Source of the DNA: Denitratimonas tolerans
GTDB taxonomy: Bacteria; Pseudomonadota; Gammaproteobacteria; Xanthomonadales; Xanthomonadaceae
Length of the DNA stretch: 64,000 nucleotides
Reading direction: 5' to 3'
Assembly (NCBI RefSeq): GCF_037203605.1
Contig: NZ_JBBDHC010000014.1
Coordinates: 1-64,000, forward strand
Part shown: in pieces, positions 17,216-26,350 of the stretch
How the letters are laid out: every line of letters begins with the position of its first letter
How positions within the stretch are numbered: the first letter of the stretch is position 1
Program-made: the position numbers and the translations under genes
Notes under the pieces: generated by a model
The model's database searches: none
What the model was told of the DNA's origin: nothing
The model's input: the letters and a program-made list of their open reading frames with translations, nothing else

Positions 17216-18808
17216 TTACAAGTGCCCCGATCTGGCGATGGCCGTCACCAGCCGCAGCGAGAGCAATGCCGCAGCAGCGAAAGCCACGATAGCCAGGAAA
17301 GGCATGTGACCGAACACTTGCGGGCCGTCGGAGTGCAGGCTCAACAGCGCACCACATACATACAGGCCCAAGGTGACCAGGGCCAATGCCAGCCGATTGC
17401 CCGTGCGGGCGATTGCCTCCTGCGTCGAACTCAGGCCATGGTGATGTACGGAGAGGGCGGGCCGTCCGTCGCTCAGTTGCGCCTGCCGCAACAGGTCGGT
17501 GGCGATCTGGGGCAGCTGGCGGGCGGTGCGGGCCAGCCGCATGGCGAGCGGCCTGTTGCCGCCGGGGCGGCTGGCATCGGCGATCTCGGCGATCTCGGCC
17601 GCCTGCGCGGACAGCGTCCCCAGCAGATCCAGATCCGGATCCAGCGCCCGCAGCGTGTTCTCGACCAGGAACAGCGTCCGGATCAGGGACAGCAGGTGGG
17701 CCGGAAGCCGGAAGCCAGCGCCCTGCCCAATGCGTGCCACGCGCCAGATTGCCTCGGCAATGGACCACTGCGCCAGCGGACGGCTGGCCATCTCGGCCAG
17801 GATCAGGTGGATCTCGCGCACGTGCGAGCGCCGTTCGACCTGCGGCGGGAAGAAGCCCAGGGCGATTGCCGCATCCAGCACGCCCTCGGCATCGTCGGCC
17901 GCGATGGCCTCGACCATGCCGCCCAGCGCGAGCCGGGAAGCCGGGTCGAGCACGCCGATCGAGCCGAAATCATGCAGGCACAGGCGACCGTCGTCGAAGA
18001 AGAACAGATTCCCTGGATGGGGATCTGCATGGAATACGCCGGCGCCGAACAGCTGATGCACGTAGGCATCCAGCAGCTCCCTCGCCAGCGCGGGAGCGGC
18101 CGCTGTTCCGTAGGCGGCCTCGAGGCGGGTGCCGTGGCTTCGATCCTGGACCATCACGTCGCGGGCGGCGTAAGGTTCGACGACGTGTGGCTGGGTGATG
18201 CCGGGCAGGGCGTCAAGCACCCTGGCCATGCGACGCATGTTCTGTGCTTCGTGGCGCATGTCGATCTCGTCGCGCAGGAAGGCACCCAGTTCGTCGACGA
18301 GCTCGAGCGGGCGGTGCCGCGTGAGCGGCGGCCACAGCCACTGGGCCACGCGCACCGTGCGCCGCAGCAGCCGCAGGTCGGCCTGCACCTGGGCATGGAT
18401 GCCGGGGCGGGTGATCTTGACGACCACGTCGCGTCCGTCATGCATGCGCGCCGGGTGGATCTGGGCGACTGAAGCCGCGGCCAGCGGCCTGTCATCGAAG
18501 CTGGCGAAGAGCGCGTCGACCGGTGCGCCGAACGCCTGCTCGACGCTGCGCCTCGCCTGCTCCGCAGGAAACGCCGGCACATCGCTGTGCAGTCGCGACA
18601 GCGCCTCCCGATAGGGCGCCGGCAGCAGGTCCCAGCGCAGGCTCAAGCCCTGGCCCAGCTTGACGAAGGTGGTGCCCAGCCCCACCAGGGTGGTGCTGAT
18701 GTAGGCGGGAAGCCGATCGGGTGCACGCCGGCGCAGGCGCAGCACGGCGATTCCGAGCTTCAGTCCGGCCCAGGCGATCTGACCTCCGCGGCGCACCGTG
18801 CCGGCCAT
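17216..18808 (-). CDS. AarF/ABC1/UbiB-family kinase-like protein
   Basis: An atypical protein-kinase-like ATPase of 530 aa. Family motifs are intact: KLGQ (K50, the KxGQ motif), the Ala-rich AAASVAQIH (110-118), catalytic lysine near K131, HADPHPGN (260-267) and DFGSIG (280-285). The C-terminus has two hydrophobic helices, the usual membrane anchor. True UbiB acts in ubiquinone biosynthesis next to ubiE/ubiJ; this copy is in a metal and carbon cluster, so it is probably a paralogue of unknown target. The ATG at 18808 is chosen, 26 bp after the phosphoketolase-like gene; the longer frame overlaps that gene heavily. Confidence 0.85.
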   Translation of the reverse strand: MAGTVRRGGQIAWAGLKLGIAVLRLRRRAPDRLPAYISTTLVGLGTTFVKLGQGLSLRWDLLPAPYREALSRLHSDVPAFPAEQARRSVEQAFGAPVDALFASFDDRPLAAASVAQIHPARMHDGRDVVVKITRPGIHAQVQADLRLLRRTVRVAQWLWPPLTRHRPLELVDELGAFLRDEIDMRHEAQNMRRMARVLDALPGITQPHVVEPYAARDVMVQDRSHGTRLEAAYGTAAAPALARELLDAYVHQLFGAGVFHADPHPGNLFFFDDGRLCLHDFGSIGVLDPASRLALGGMVEAIAADDAEGVLDAAIALGFFPPQVERRSHVREIHLILAEMASRPLAQWSIAEAIWRVARIGQGAGFRLPAHLLSLIRTLFLVENTLRALDPDLDLLGTLSAQAAEIAEIADASRPGGNRPLAMRLARTARQLPQIATDLLRQAQLSDGRPALSVHHHGLSSTQEAIARTGNRLALALVTLGLYVCGALLSLHSDGPQVFGHMPFLAIVAFAAAALLSLRLVTAIARSGHL

Positions 18809-18833
18809 CAGCGCGAGGTCCTGACCGGCACGC

Positions 18834-21296
18834 TCACGAGGCCTGTCCCGTTTCCGGGCGCAGGACGGTGGCCGGATCGCCGCGACCATCCACTGCCGCC
18901 AACTCCGCTTCCGACAACAGACTGCCACGGGACTCGCCGAGGACGCCCGCAGCCGCATCGACCACGTGCGCCCAGGTGCTGCGGTTGGCGAACAGCAGGC
19001 CGGGCACGTCCAGCGTGCCGCCGCGGTTGACGAAGCCCAGCGCCGCAGTGGTGGCCGGGCCGGTGTCGAGCCGGCGCAGAGCGCCGAGGAAGGGTTCGGG
19101 GCGGGTGTGGGTGACGAATACGCGCGGTCGGCCCACCGGGAACAGCGCCTGGACCGCGCTGTCGGAGTGCACGTACCGCGCCTCCTCCGGATCGCGCGGC
19201 GCGCGGAACCGGCCGGGCTCGCCGAGATAGACGATCGCGGCCGACACCCCGCGTTCGGCCAGGCGCGCCTGCGCGCGACGCACTTCCTGCAGCTGGTACG
19301 CGCCGGTGGCCACCAGCAGGATCGCCGCCGTCGCCGGATCGCCGGCCAGGCAGGTTGCGCCGGTCACGGCCAGCGCCTCGGCCTGCTGTGGCGTCAGCTC
19401 ATGCGGCACCGGGCGCTTGGGGACGACCAGGGTGGTGACCGTGCCGCGTTGCGCGTAGGCGTGGGCGAGGGCCGCGGCGGCGCCATTGGCGTCCGGGGGA
19501 AACACCACGCGCGAAATGTCGGCCATTTCGCCCAGCAGCGCCTCGGCCATGGTCGGATCCTGGTGGGACTGTTCGTTCTTCGCGTTCTCCCAGGTGTGCG
19601 AGGTGAGAACCAGCGGGACGCCAAGCCAGCCGGGCGGACGTCCGGCCTGGGCCTGATGGCGGGCGAAGATCAGCTCTTGGCGCACGGCGCCCAGCATCTT
19701 CGGTGCGAACGCCTCGTAGGTGACCACCAGGTTCAGCCCGCCCTTGTTGCCGAGTGCGGCGCAGACCACGGCTTCCTCGTTGAGCGCGGTGATGACCGCG
19801 CCGGTTGGCGATTCGGCGACGCCGGGCTCGGGCTCGTGCACCCGGTGCTTCATCGCGTCCAGGGTGCGGTCGAGCTTGTTGCTGCGCAGCTCGTCGGGAT
19901 TGCCCACGCGCACGCGCAGGCCAGGGTTCGCTTCGGCGATCGCGACGAACTGCTCGTCGAGTGCGGTCATCGGCGAACTCTCGCCGCCGGCGCCGCGGTC
20001 GGCGATCGCCGGGACGCGGGGCGGTTCCACCTGGCGATCGGCCAGCGCATGGTCGCGCTCGCGCACCCGCTGCTGGAGATCGTGGCTGTTGAGTGCGGCA
20101 ACGGCCTGCTCGAGCTCCGACGCGGCCACGAACAGCGCCGCGGCGCCTTCATTGAAGAGCGTGCGCGCCGCGGCATCCTTCGCCGGATTCCCCGGCAGCG
20201 GCAAGTTGTGCGAGGCGTTGGTCCCGGCGCCGGGGAAGCCGAAGCCCTTGACGGTTTCGGCGATGCCATAGGGCAGCCGCACGTCGGCGGGAACAGCGGC
20301 GCCCGCTTGCAGGCGCGACTCCATCACGTGGATGCCCCACGCGATGCTGGCCGGATCGCGGCCGTCCAGCGCGATCGGATCAAAGCCGTTCAAGCGCAGG
20401 TGCCGGTTCAGCCACCGCTCGCCGCCCTGCTGGGTGATCTGGCTGCGCTGTTCGATGCGCCGCCCGTTGAGGATGATGATGGGGCTGACGAGTCCGCTGT
20501 CCTCGGCACGCCACCAGCGCGGCGCCCAGTCGCTGCCGCGCTGTTCCTCGAACGCACCGTCGCTGAGGAAGGCCACCAAGCGTTCGTCCTTCAGCGGTGC
20601 GTGCACATATTGCAGCTCCGCAAAGCCGAGATAGCCGCCTTCCATCACGCCCCCGGCGGTGTGCGCGTTGACGTGGGAGCCCAGTGGCGACGCCGGCGTC
20701 CCGTCCGGATTGAGGGTGTAGGCGTAGAAGTCGCCGACGAACCGGCTCAGCCCCGCGTCGGACCGGTCGTAACGTTCGGCGTGCCGGTCGGTCATGTTGC
20801 CAACCAGCACGTTCAGCGCGTCGATGGCGGCCACGCAGTGCCCCTGGCCCATCATCCACGCGCGGGTGACGCCATCCAGGGCGTCCATCAGCAGGTAGCC
20901 GGCGTAGGCGGGCACCATGTTGAGGGACCCGCCGGTGTGGCCTTCAGGCGTGGTCTTGAAATCATCGACCTCCAGGGCCGCGCCGTCGGTACGAACGCGC
21001 TGGCTGTAGGTCATGTGCGCCACCAGCCACATGCCGGCGCTGGTGACGCGGTCGGCCGCCGCAAGCCGCTGCCAGGCGGTTTGGGCGTCGGGCGTGCGGC
21101 CCAAGGCCACCAGCTCGTCCACCATCTGGCGGACCCGAAGCTGGGTGAGCGGGTCATGCCGGATCACGCCGTAGCCGGCAGCCCAGTGGGCGAACGCGGG
21201 ATCGGCCTGCCGGTGGGCGTCGGCGAGCTCAAGGATCCGCTGGCGCTCGGCGGCCGACAACTGGTCCGCGGTGCAGCAGTTGAGATGCAGGTTCAT
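18834..21296 (-). CDS. phosphoketolase-family thiamine-diphosphate enzyme
   Basis: An 820-residue protein, the length of xylulose-5-phosphate/fructose-6-phosphate phosphoketolases, with TPP-fold features: EGHTGGSLN (118-126), MGQGHCVAAIDALN and LSDGAFEEQRGSDWAPRWW. Phosphoketolases split xylulose-5-P with phosphate to acetyl-P and glyceraldehyde-3-P. The N-terminal motif is GHTGGSLN rather than the classical GHWGTTPGLN, so it belongs to a divergent branch; relatives are often labelled xylulose-5-phosphate 3-epimerase. Reaction is therefore uncertain. Its start overlaps the PRPP synthetase stop by 4 bp. The former ackA at the operon end would use acetyl-P, which supports the phosphoketolase view. 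Confidence 0.8.
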   Translation of the reverse strand: MNLHLNCCTADQLSAAERQRILELADAHRQADPAFAHWAAGYGVIRHDPLTQLRVRQMVDELVALGRTPDAQTAWQRLAAADRVTSAGMWLVAHMTYSQRVRTDGAALEVDDFKTTPEGHTGGSLNMVPAYAGYLLMDALDGVTRAWMMGQGHCVAAIDALNVLVGNMTDRHAERYDRSDAGLSRFVGDFYAYTLNPDGTPASPLGSHVNAHTAGGVMEGGYLGFAELQYVHAPLKDERLVAFLSDGAFEEQRGSDWAPRWWRAEDSGLVSPIIILNGRRIEQRSQITQQGGERWLNRHLRLNGFDPIALDGRDPASIAWGIHVMESRLQAGAAVPADVRLPYGIAETVKGFGFPGAGTNASHNLPLPGNPAKDAAARTLFNEGAAALFVAASELEQAVAALNSHDLQQRVRERDHALADRQVEPPRVPAIADRGAGGESSPMTALDEQFVAIAEANPGLRVRVGNPDELRSNKLDRTLDAMKHRVHEPEPGVAESPTGAVITALNEEAVVCAALGNKGGLNLVVTYEAFAPKMLGAVRQELIFARHQAQAGRPPGWLGVPLVLTSHTWENAKNEQSHQDPTMAEALLGEMADISRVVFPPDANGAAAALAHAYAQRGTVTTLVVPKRPVPHELTPQQAEALAVTGATCLAGDPATAAILLVATGAYQLQEVRRAQARLAERGVSAAIVYLGEPGRFRAPRDPEEARYVHSDSAVQALFPVGRPRVFVTHTRPEPFLGALRRLDTGPATTAALGFVNRGGTLDVPGLLFANRSTWAHVVDAAAGVLGESRGSLLSEAELAAVDGRGDPATVLRPETGQAS

Positions 21297-22207
21297 GGGT
21301 CCTCCGGGGAATTGGTCGACGCAGCCATCAGTGTCGAGGCCGCAGCGGCAAGGTCCGCGCCGAGCGCAATCGCGTTCGACGGGTGGGGAATGGTGTCGGT
21401 GCTCACGATGCGGGCCAGGCCCGCCTCCTGCAGGCGGGCATAAGCATCGCCCGCGAACACCGGATGGATGGCGACCAGCAGCGGCGGCGGCAGGGACAGC
21501 TGGCGCAGGTGCGCGAGGGTTTCCAGGATCGTGTGGCCTGACGACACGATGTCGTCGATCAGCACCGGGGTGCGGCCGGCTACGGCCGCCGGGTCGGGCA
21601 GGCTCACGCGCACGTCATAGTCGCCGTGCCGCTCCTTGGTCAGCACCTGCCAGGGCATGCCGGAGCGGGCGGCGATGTCGGCGACCCATTGCTCGCTCTC
21701 GCTGTCGGGTCCAATCAGAACCGCGTCGGGGACGGTCTCGGCGATCCAGCGCGCCATGGCCGGCGTTGCCGACACATGGGCCGTCGGCATTTGGTAGAGC
21801 GATTGCAGACGCTCGACGCGGTGCAGGTGCGGGTCCACGGTCACCAGCCAGTCGAACGCCTCCTCCAGGAACTGGGCAAACAGAGGGGTGCTGACCGCTT
21901 CACCACCATGGAAACGCTTGTCCTGGCGCATGTACCCCAGGTAGGGCGCGATCAGGCCGACCGAGCGCGCTCCGAACTCGCGCGCCGTTCGGGCGGCGAA
22001 ACGCAACGGGAGGGCCAGGGCATCGGCGTGGCGCAGGCTGGCCAGGATCGCCACATCGGCGCCGGCCAGCGCATCGTCCAGGGTGACCAGCGACTCGCCA
22101 TCAGGGAAGTGCCGCCAGGCCACGGGTGCAATGCGCGCCTGCATAGCCTGGTTCATGGTGCCGGCCAATGCTGCATCGGCCGGGAAGGGCATCAGTACAC
22201 GGTTCAT
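21293..22207 (-). CDS. prs: ribose-phosphate pyrophosphokinase (PRPP synthetase)
   Basis: A 304-residue PRPP synthetase-family protein. It has APYLGYMRQDKRF (88-99, ATP-binding loop), DPHLHR (125-130, Mg site) and the PRPP loop LIDDIVSSGHT (217-227). Prs makes PRPP from ribose-5-P and ATP, reversibly. At 304 aa it is slightly shorter than housekeeping Prs (about 315), and its context suggests a dedicated paralogue. It overlaps the thymidine/AMP phosphorylase gene upstream and the phosphoketolase-like gene downstream by 4 bp each, so the three proteins are translationally coupled and probably serve one pathway of nucleotide and pentose-phosphate interconversion. Confidence 0.9.
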   Translation of the reverse strand: MNRVLMPFPADAALAGTMNQAMQARIAPVAWRHFPDGESLVTLDDALAGADVAILASLRHADALALPLRFAARTAREFGARSVGLIAPYLGYMRQDKRFHGGEAVSTPLFAQFLEEAFDWLVTVDPHLHRVERLQSLYQMPTAHVSATPAMARWIAETVPDAVLIGPDSESEQWVADIAARSGMPWQVLTKERHGDYDVRVSLPDPAAVAGRTPVLIDDIVSSGHTILETLAHLRQLSLPPPLLVAIHPVFAGDAYARLQEAGLARIVSTDTIPHPSNAIALGADLAAAASTLMAASTNSPEDP

Positions 22208-23721
22208 GGGACATCTCCAATGACAAAGGGTTGCAATGCCGCTGCGTGCTCTAGGGCGTAGGCCAGTTCTCCCGGCGACTCTGCATGCAGCGTCAGCAGG
22301 GGTTGTCCGCGTTCGACCGTATCACCGACCCGCAGGCCGGTTTCCAGGCCTGCGGCGGGAGATGTCGGTGCGCCGGCCAGCTTGGCCAGCCTGGCCAGCC
22401 TGCGGTTGTCGATCTCCGCGATGCGACCCGACGCAGCTGCCGGGACGTCGGCGATGAAGGCTGCCCGCAGCGGTTCGCGGAAGCCTCCCTGGGCCTCGCA
22501 GATCGCCAGGAATTTGGCCAGCGCGGCGCCGGAATCCAGCACGCTGCGCGCGCGCTGCAGCCCGGTGCCGGCGCTGCTGCCCGGTGCCATGTCCAGCAGC
22601 GCCGCCGACAGCGCAAGCGCGCGTTCGCGCAGGTCGGCCGGTGCGTCGGTGGCGTTGCGCAGCACCTTGAGCACATCGTTCGCCTCGAGCGCCGGGCCGA
22701 TGCCCCGACCCACCGGCTGGGTGCCGTCGGAGCGATGGATGGCCAGCTGCAATCCAAGCGCGCTGGCGGTGTGTGCAAGCCGCGAGCCGAGGCTGTCGGC
22801 CGCAGCCTCACTGCGCACCTTGGCGGTCGGACCCACCGGCATGTCGATCAGCACGTGGGTGGAGCCCGCCGCGATCTTCTTCGACAGCACGCTGGCGACC
22901 AGTTGGCCGTCGCTGTCGAAATCCAGCGGCCGCTGGACCCGGATCAGGATGTCGTCGGCCGGGCTCAGGCGCACGTTGCCGCCCCAGACGATGCAGCCGC
23001 CCTCGCGCTCCACCACCCGCCGCATCGCCGCCAGGTCGAGCGCCACCGGCGCCATCACTTCCATGGTGTCGGCGGTGCCCGCGGGCGATGTGATGGCGCG
23101 CGAGGACGTCTTCGGGATGCGGTAGCCCAGCGCGGCCACGATGGCCACCACGATCGGGGTGGTGCGATTGCCCGGCAGGCCGCCGACGCAGTGCTTGTCC
23201 AGCACCGGCCCATCGCCCCAGTCCAGGCGCTGGCCAACCGCGATCATGGCCCGCGTCAGCGCGGTCGTCTCGACGTTGTCGAGGCGGTCGCCCGCGCTGG
23301 CCGTGACGAAGGCGGCAAGCTCCAGGTCCGACAGCCTGCTTTCCATCACGTCCTGCACCAGGGCGAGGTACTGCGCGTCGTCCAGCCGTGCCCCGAACAC
23401 CTTGGCGCGGAGCGCGCCTGCCGACGCCGCAGGTTCCGCGTGCCGGACCCGGGCAAGGACATCGGGCATGGGATCGAGCAGCGTCCACGCGGTCTCCGAG
23501 AGCGCCACCTCGTCCAGGCCGAGCCGATCGTCCACGACCACGTTCAGCGTCGCCACCAGCGTGCGCGAACCCACGTCTAGCCTCACGCGAGTCATCGCGG
23601 CAAAGCCTTCCGAGCGGCAGACTTCACAGTCGCGGTGCATGTACACCACCGGCTGCTGGTAGGTGTCGATGCCGGCACGGGTGACGCGCAGCAGGGTGTG
23701 AGCAGCGGCCAGCTCGCTCAT
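22204..23721 (-). CDS. thymidine phosphorylase / AMP phosphorylase family
   Basis: A 505-residue glycosyl-transferase-family-3 phosphorylase. The length and ~85-residue extra N-terminal domain match the long group that includes archaeal AMP phosphorylases, rather than the ~440-aa DeoA. Conserved parts are DKHCVGGLPGNRTTP (175-189, phosphate loop) and KTSSRAITSPAGTADTMEV (about 204-222). Possible reactions are nucleoside + Pi to ribose-1-P + base, or AMP + Pi to ribose-1,5-bisphosphate + adenine; the sequence alone does not decide. The start overlaps the RNase stop by 4 bp, and the stop overlaps prs. Confidence 0.88.
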   Translation of the reverse strand: MSELAAAHTLLRVTRAGIDTYQQPVVYMHRDCEVCRSEGFAAMTRVRLDVGSRTLVATLNVVVDDRLGLDEVALSETAWTLLDPMPDVLARVRHAEPAASAGALRAKVFGARLDDAQYLALVQDVMESRLSDLELAAFVTASAGDRLDNVETTALTRAMIAVGQRLDWGDGPVLDKHCVGGLPGNRTTPIVVAIVAALGYRIPKTSSRAITSPAGTADTMEVMAPVALDLAAMRRVVEREGGCIVWGGNVRLSPADDILIRVQRPLDFDSDGQLVASVLSKKIAAGSTHVLIDMPVGPTAKVRSEAAADSLGSRLAHTASALGLQLAIHRSDGTQPVGRGIGPALEANDVLKVLRNATDAPADLRERALALSAALLDMAPGSSAGTGLQRARSVLDSGAALAKFLAICEAQGGFREPLRAAFIADVPAAASGRIAEIDNRRLARLAKLAGAPTSPAAGLETGLRVGDTVERGQPLLTLHAESPGELAYALEHAAALQPFVIGDVP

Positions 23722-25103
23722 CGCGCATCCTCCAGTCCAACGCGCTCCAGGTGCTCCGGAACGCGCGCGCGCCAGCCCAGCTCACGCTGCACGCGCCCGC
23801 GCAACGTGTCGGCTGCATCGGGCTCGCCGTGGGTGAGGTAGACCATGCGCGGCGCGGACGGGGCGGTGCGCATCCAGTCGAGCAGCTCCCCGGCGTCGGC
23901 GTGGCCGGAGAAGCCTTCCAGCTGCACCACCTCCGCGCGAATGGGGACCTCGCGACCGAACATGCGCAATGTCCGCTTTCCTGCCGCCAGCGCGGCGCCG
24001 CGTGTTCCGCCGGCCTGGTAGCCCGCGAGCAGGATCGCGTTGCGGTCATCGGGGCCGAACGCCTCGATGTGGTGCAGCACGCGTCCCCCGGTCGCCATGC
24101 CGCTGGCCGAGATGATGATCATCGGCCCGCGCTGGCGGTTGAGCGCTTTCGACTCTTCCACCGTGTTGACGAAGGTGGCCACGTCGAACATCCGCTGGCA
24201 GTCCTCGTCGGACACGTGGTGCTCGGAATGGTGGGCGTGGTAGTGCCGGGTCGCGTTGATCGCCATCGGGCTGTTGAGGTACACCGGCACGCGAGGGATC
24301 TCCTTGCGCTCACGCAGCCGGGCGATGTGAAGCATGAGCGCCTGGGCGCGGCCGATGGCAAAGGCGGGGATGACGATCACGCCCCCGCGGGCAGCGACGC
24401 GGCGGATGATGGGGGCCAACTCGGCCTCCTGGTCGATCGGGACGTGTTCGCGATTGCCGTATGTGGACTCGCAGACCAGCACGTCACAGGCGGGCAGGGG
24501 CGTCGGCGGATTCATCAGCGACTCCTGCTGCCGCCCCAGGTCGCCACTGAAGTGCAGGCGCTGGCCCTGGACATCCAGGCTGACGTGGGCGGCGCCCAGG
24601 ATGTGGCCCGCGGGATGGAAGCGGACCGTGAAGCCGGACGCGACCTCGATCTCGCGTTCATGGTCATGCCCCTGGAGCTGCTTCAGGCTGCGGCGGGCGT
24701 CCTCTTCCGTATAGAGCGGTCGCGGCTCCTTGTGCTTCGAGTAGCCCTTGCGCGCGGCGTACTTCGCCTCTTCTTCGAGCAGGTGTCCGCTGTCGGGAAG
24801 CAGCAGGCCGCATAGTGCGACGCTGCCGTGGGTGCAGTGGATCCGTCCGCGGAACCCCTGCTTGACGAGTGCGGGCAGGTAGCCCGAATGGTCCAAGTGG
24901 GCGTGGGTCAGGATCACCGCATCGATTGATGCCGCGTCGACGGGAAACGGTGCCCAGTTGCGGTCGCGCAGCTGCTTGTAGCCCTGGAAGAGACCGCAGT
25001 CGACCAGCACGCGCTGGCCATTGGCCTCGACCAGGTAGCGCGATCCGGTGACGGTACCGGCGGCACCGAGGAACTGCAGCGTCGGGCGGGAAGTCGAGGT
25101 CAT
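23718..25103 (-). CDS. MBL-fold beta-CASP RNase / mRNA 3'-end-processing-like
   Basis: A 461-residue metallo-beta-lactamase-fold nuclease. Zn-binding motif HAHLDH (67-72) is followed by the further MBL histidines (PAGHILGAAH), GDLG, the beta-CASP insert with CESTYGNR, SASGMATGGR, and the late GFSGHADAGEL. Such proteins (COG1236, Ysh1/CPSF73-like) cleave or degrade RNA. The ATG at 25103 has CCGGAG 7 nt upstream; the in-frame extension to 25148 lacks a ribosome site. It is first of the overlapping RNase-phosphorylase-Prs-phosphoketolase set. RNA as the source of nucleotides for the downstream enzymes is a tempting inference. Confidence 0.9.
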   Translation of the reverse strand: MTSTSRPTLQFLGAAGTVTGSRYLVEANGQRVLVDCGLFQGYKQLRDRNWAPFPVDAASIDAVILTHAHLDHSGYLPALVKQGFRGRIHCTHGSVALCGLLLPDSGHLLEEEAKYAARKGYSKHKEPRPLYTEEDARRSLKQLQGHDHEREIEVASGFTVRFHPAGHILGAAHVSLDVQGQRLHFSGDLGRQQESLMNPPTPLPACDVLVCESTYGNREHVPIDQEAELAPIIRRVAARGGVIVIPAFAIGRAQALMLHIARLRERKEIPRVPVYLNSPMAINATRHYHAHHSEHHVSDEDCQRMFDVATFVNTVEESKALNRQRGPMIIISASGMATGGRVLHHIEAFGPDDRNAILLAGYQAGGTRGAALAAGKRTLRMFGREVPIRAEVVQLEGFSGHADAGELLDWMRTAPSAPRMVYLTHGEPDAADTLRGRVQRELGWRARVPEHLERVGLEDAR

Positions 25104-25184
25104 GATGAGCTCCGGTTCTGGCAGGAAGTGATGGGGGACAGCGGGCACACGTCCGACGCAGATCGCGCCGGACGCGTGGCTTGC

Positions 25185-25604
25185 TCACGGTCGAATCAGC
25201 TCGACGATGTCATTGACCTTGGGCTTTCCGGAGATCACTTCAGCCTCTGCGTAGTGGTCGTCGAACAGCCCGGTGATGCGCACCTGACCGACGGCTTCCC
25301 GGCGAAAGCGCGGCCCGATACCCCGGGGACCGCGGTTACGGCGCTTGTGCCGGATCACATCCAGCACCTGGTCGACCTGGGCTCCGTCGGCCTTGCCGAC
25401 GCAGACCACCAGTGTGTCGTCCTGCGTCTCCAGAACCTGGCCGCGCATCAACACGTTGTGGCGGAACCCGCCTTCGCTCGCGGAAGCAGCCCCCGGCAGT
25501 GCGAAGGAGAAGGCAAAGGCGCCCGCCAGCGCCAGCGCGGCGAACCAGCGATTGGGATTGGTGCGTGGGCCAGCAAAACAGGCGGCATGTGTGACGTTGT
25601 TCAT
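25185..25604 (-). CDS. small exported hypothetical protein
   Basis: A 139-residue protein with an N-terminal signal sequence (residues about 20-44, ending GAASASE). The start at 25604 is set by a clear AGGAG 9 nt upstream. The mature part is basic in its middle (IRHKRRNRGPRG) and ends GKPKVNDIVELI. It has no obvious metal motif. I do not recognise the family. It lies between the methyltransferase and the RNase genes in the same direction, with gaps of about 80 bp on each side, so it may be co-transcribed. Confidence 0.7.
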   Translation of the reverse strand: MNNVTHAACFAGPRTNPNRWFAALALAGAFAFSFALPGAASASEGGFRHNVLMRGQVLETQDDTLVVCVGKADGAQVDQVLDVIRHKRRNRGPRGIGPRFRREAVGQVRITGLFDDHYAEAEVISGKPKVNDIVELIRP

Positions 25605-25684
25605 TGTGTGGACTCCTTGAATGGATGTGAGGCGAAACAGCGAGACTGCGAGAGCACAAACGGATGGAACACGACGGTCGGCCT

Positions 25685-26350
25685 TCATCGGACTTCCCCC
25701 GCCGATCGGACAGGACCGCGCCGGCGTCGCGGTATGAAGGCCGGCACCTCCTGCATGTAGCTCACGTAGTCCTCGCCGAAGCGGCTCAGGCAATCTCTCT
25801 CCTCACGACGCGCGAGGCGGGCATAGGCCCACACCAGCACCGGATAGCTGGCGAGCGTGAGCAGCGTGGGCCACTGCAGGAGGAAACCAGTCAGTACGAG
25901 TACGAAGGCGACGTACTGCGGGTGACGCATGCGTGCATACGCGCCCTCCCGGGCAAGCCGACCCTCACGCTGTGCCCGATACAGCACGGGCCAGGCTGCC
26001 GACAGGAGCCAGAACCCGCCGCCGATCAGGATGAAACTCGCCAGGTGGAATGGACCGAAATGCGGATTGGCGCGCCAGCCGAACCACATCTCCAGCAGAT
26101 GGCCGGCGTCGTGGCTGAGCCAGTTGACCTGCGGATAGTTGGCGCTGAGCCACCCGCCCAAGACGTACAGCGTCAGCGGGAAGCCATACATTTCCGCGAA
26201 CAGGGCCACGACGAAGGCGGAGAACATACCGAACCCACGCCAGTCCCAACGGGTCAGCGGTTTGTAGAAGCTCCAGGCGAAGAAGATGAAGAACGCGGCG
26301 TTGATGGCGGCGAGGAGCCAAAGACCGTAGCCGGAGTCAGGTGCGTGCAT
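25685..26350 (-). CDS. isoprenylcysteine carboxyl methyltransferase (ICMT)-family membrane protein
   Basis: A 221-residue protein with five or so hydrophobic helices and the ICMT/PEMT C-terminal signature: ARMRHPQYVAF (conserved RHPxY), later EERDCLSRFGEDYVSYM (the EE...L...FG..Y..Y motif). Bacterial members methylate unknown small or lipid substrates; no CaaX protein is implied. The start at 26350 lies 14 bp inside the end of the DUF2933 gene, showing coupling. It belongs to the MerR-DUF2933-ICMT trio, a grouping I associate with copper loci. Role inferred only from company. Confidence 0.85.
   Translation of the reverse strand: MHAPDSGYGLWLLAAINAAFFIFFAWSFYKPLTRWDWRGFGMFSAFVVALFAEMYGFPLTLYVLGGWLSANYPQVNWLSHDAGHLLEMWFGWRANPHFGPFHLASFILIGGGFWLLSAAWPVLYRAQREGRLAREGAYARMRHPQYVAFVLVLTGFLLQWPTLLTLASYPVLVWAYARLARREERDCLSRFGEDYVSYMQEVPAFIPRRRRGPVRSAGEVR

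Noticed and set aside
18966..21443. An 825-codon plus-strand frame opposite the phosphoketolase-like gene
   Set aside because: Antisense mirror of a recognised enzyme; no family motif, ribosome site or sensible composition.
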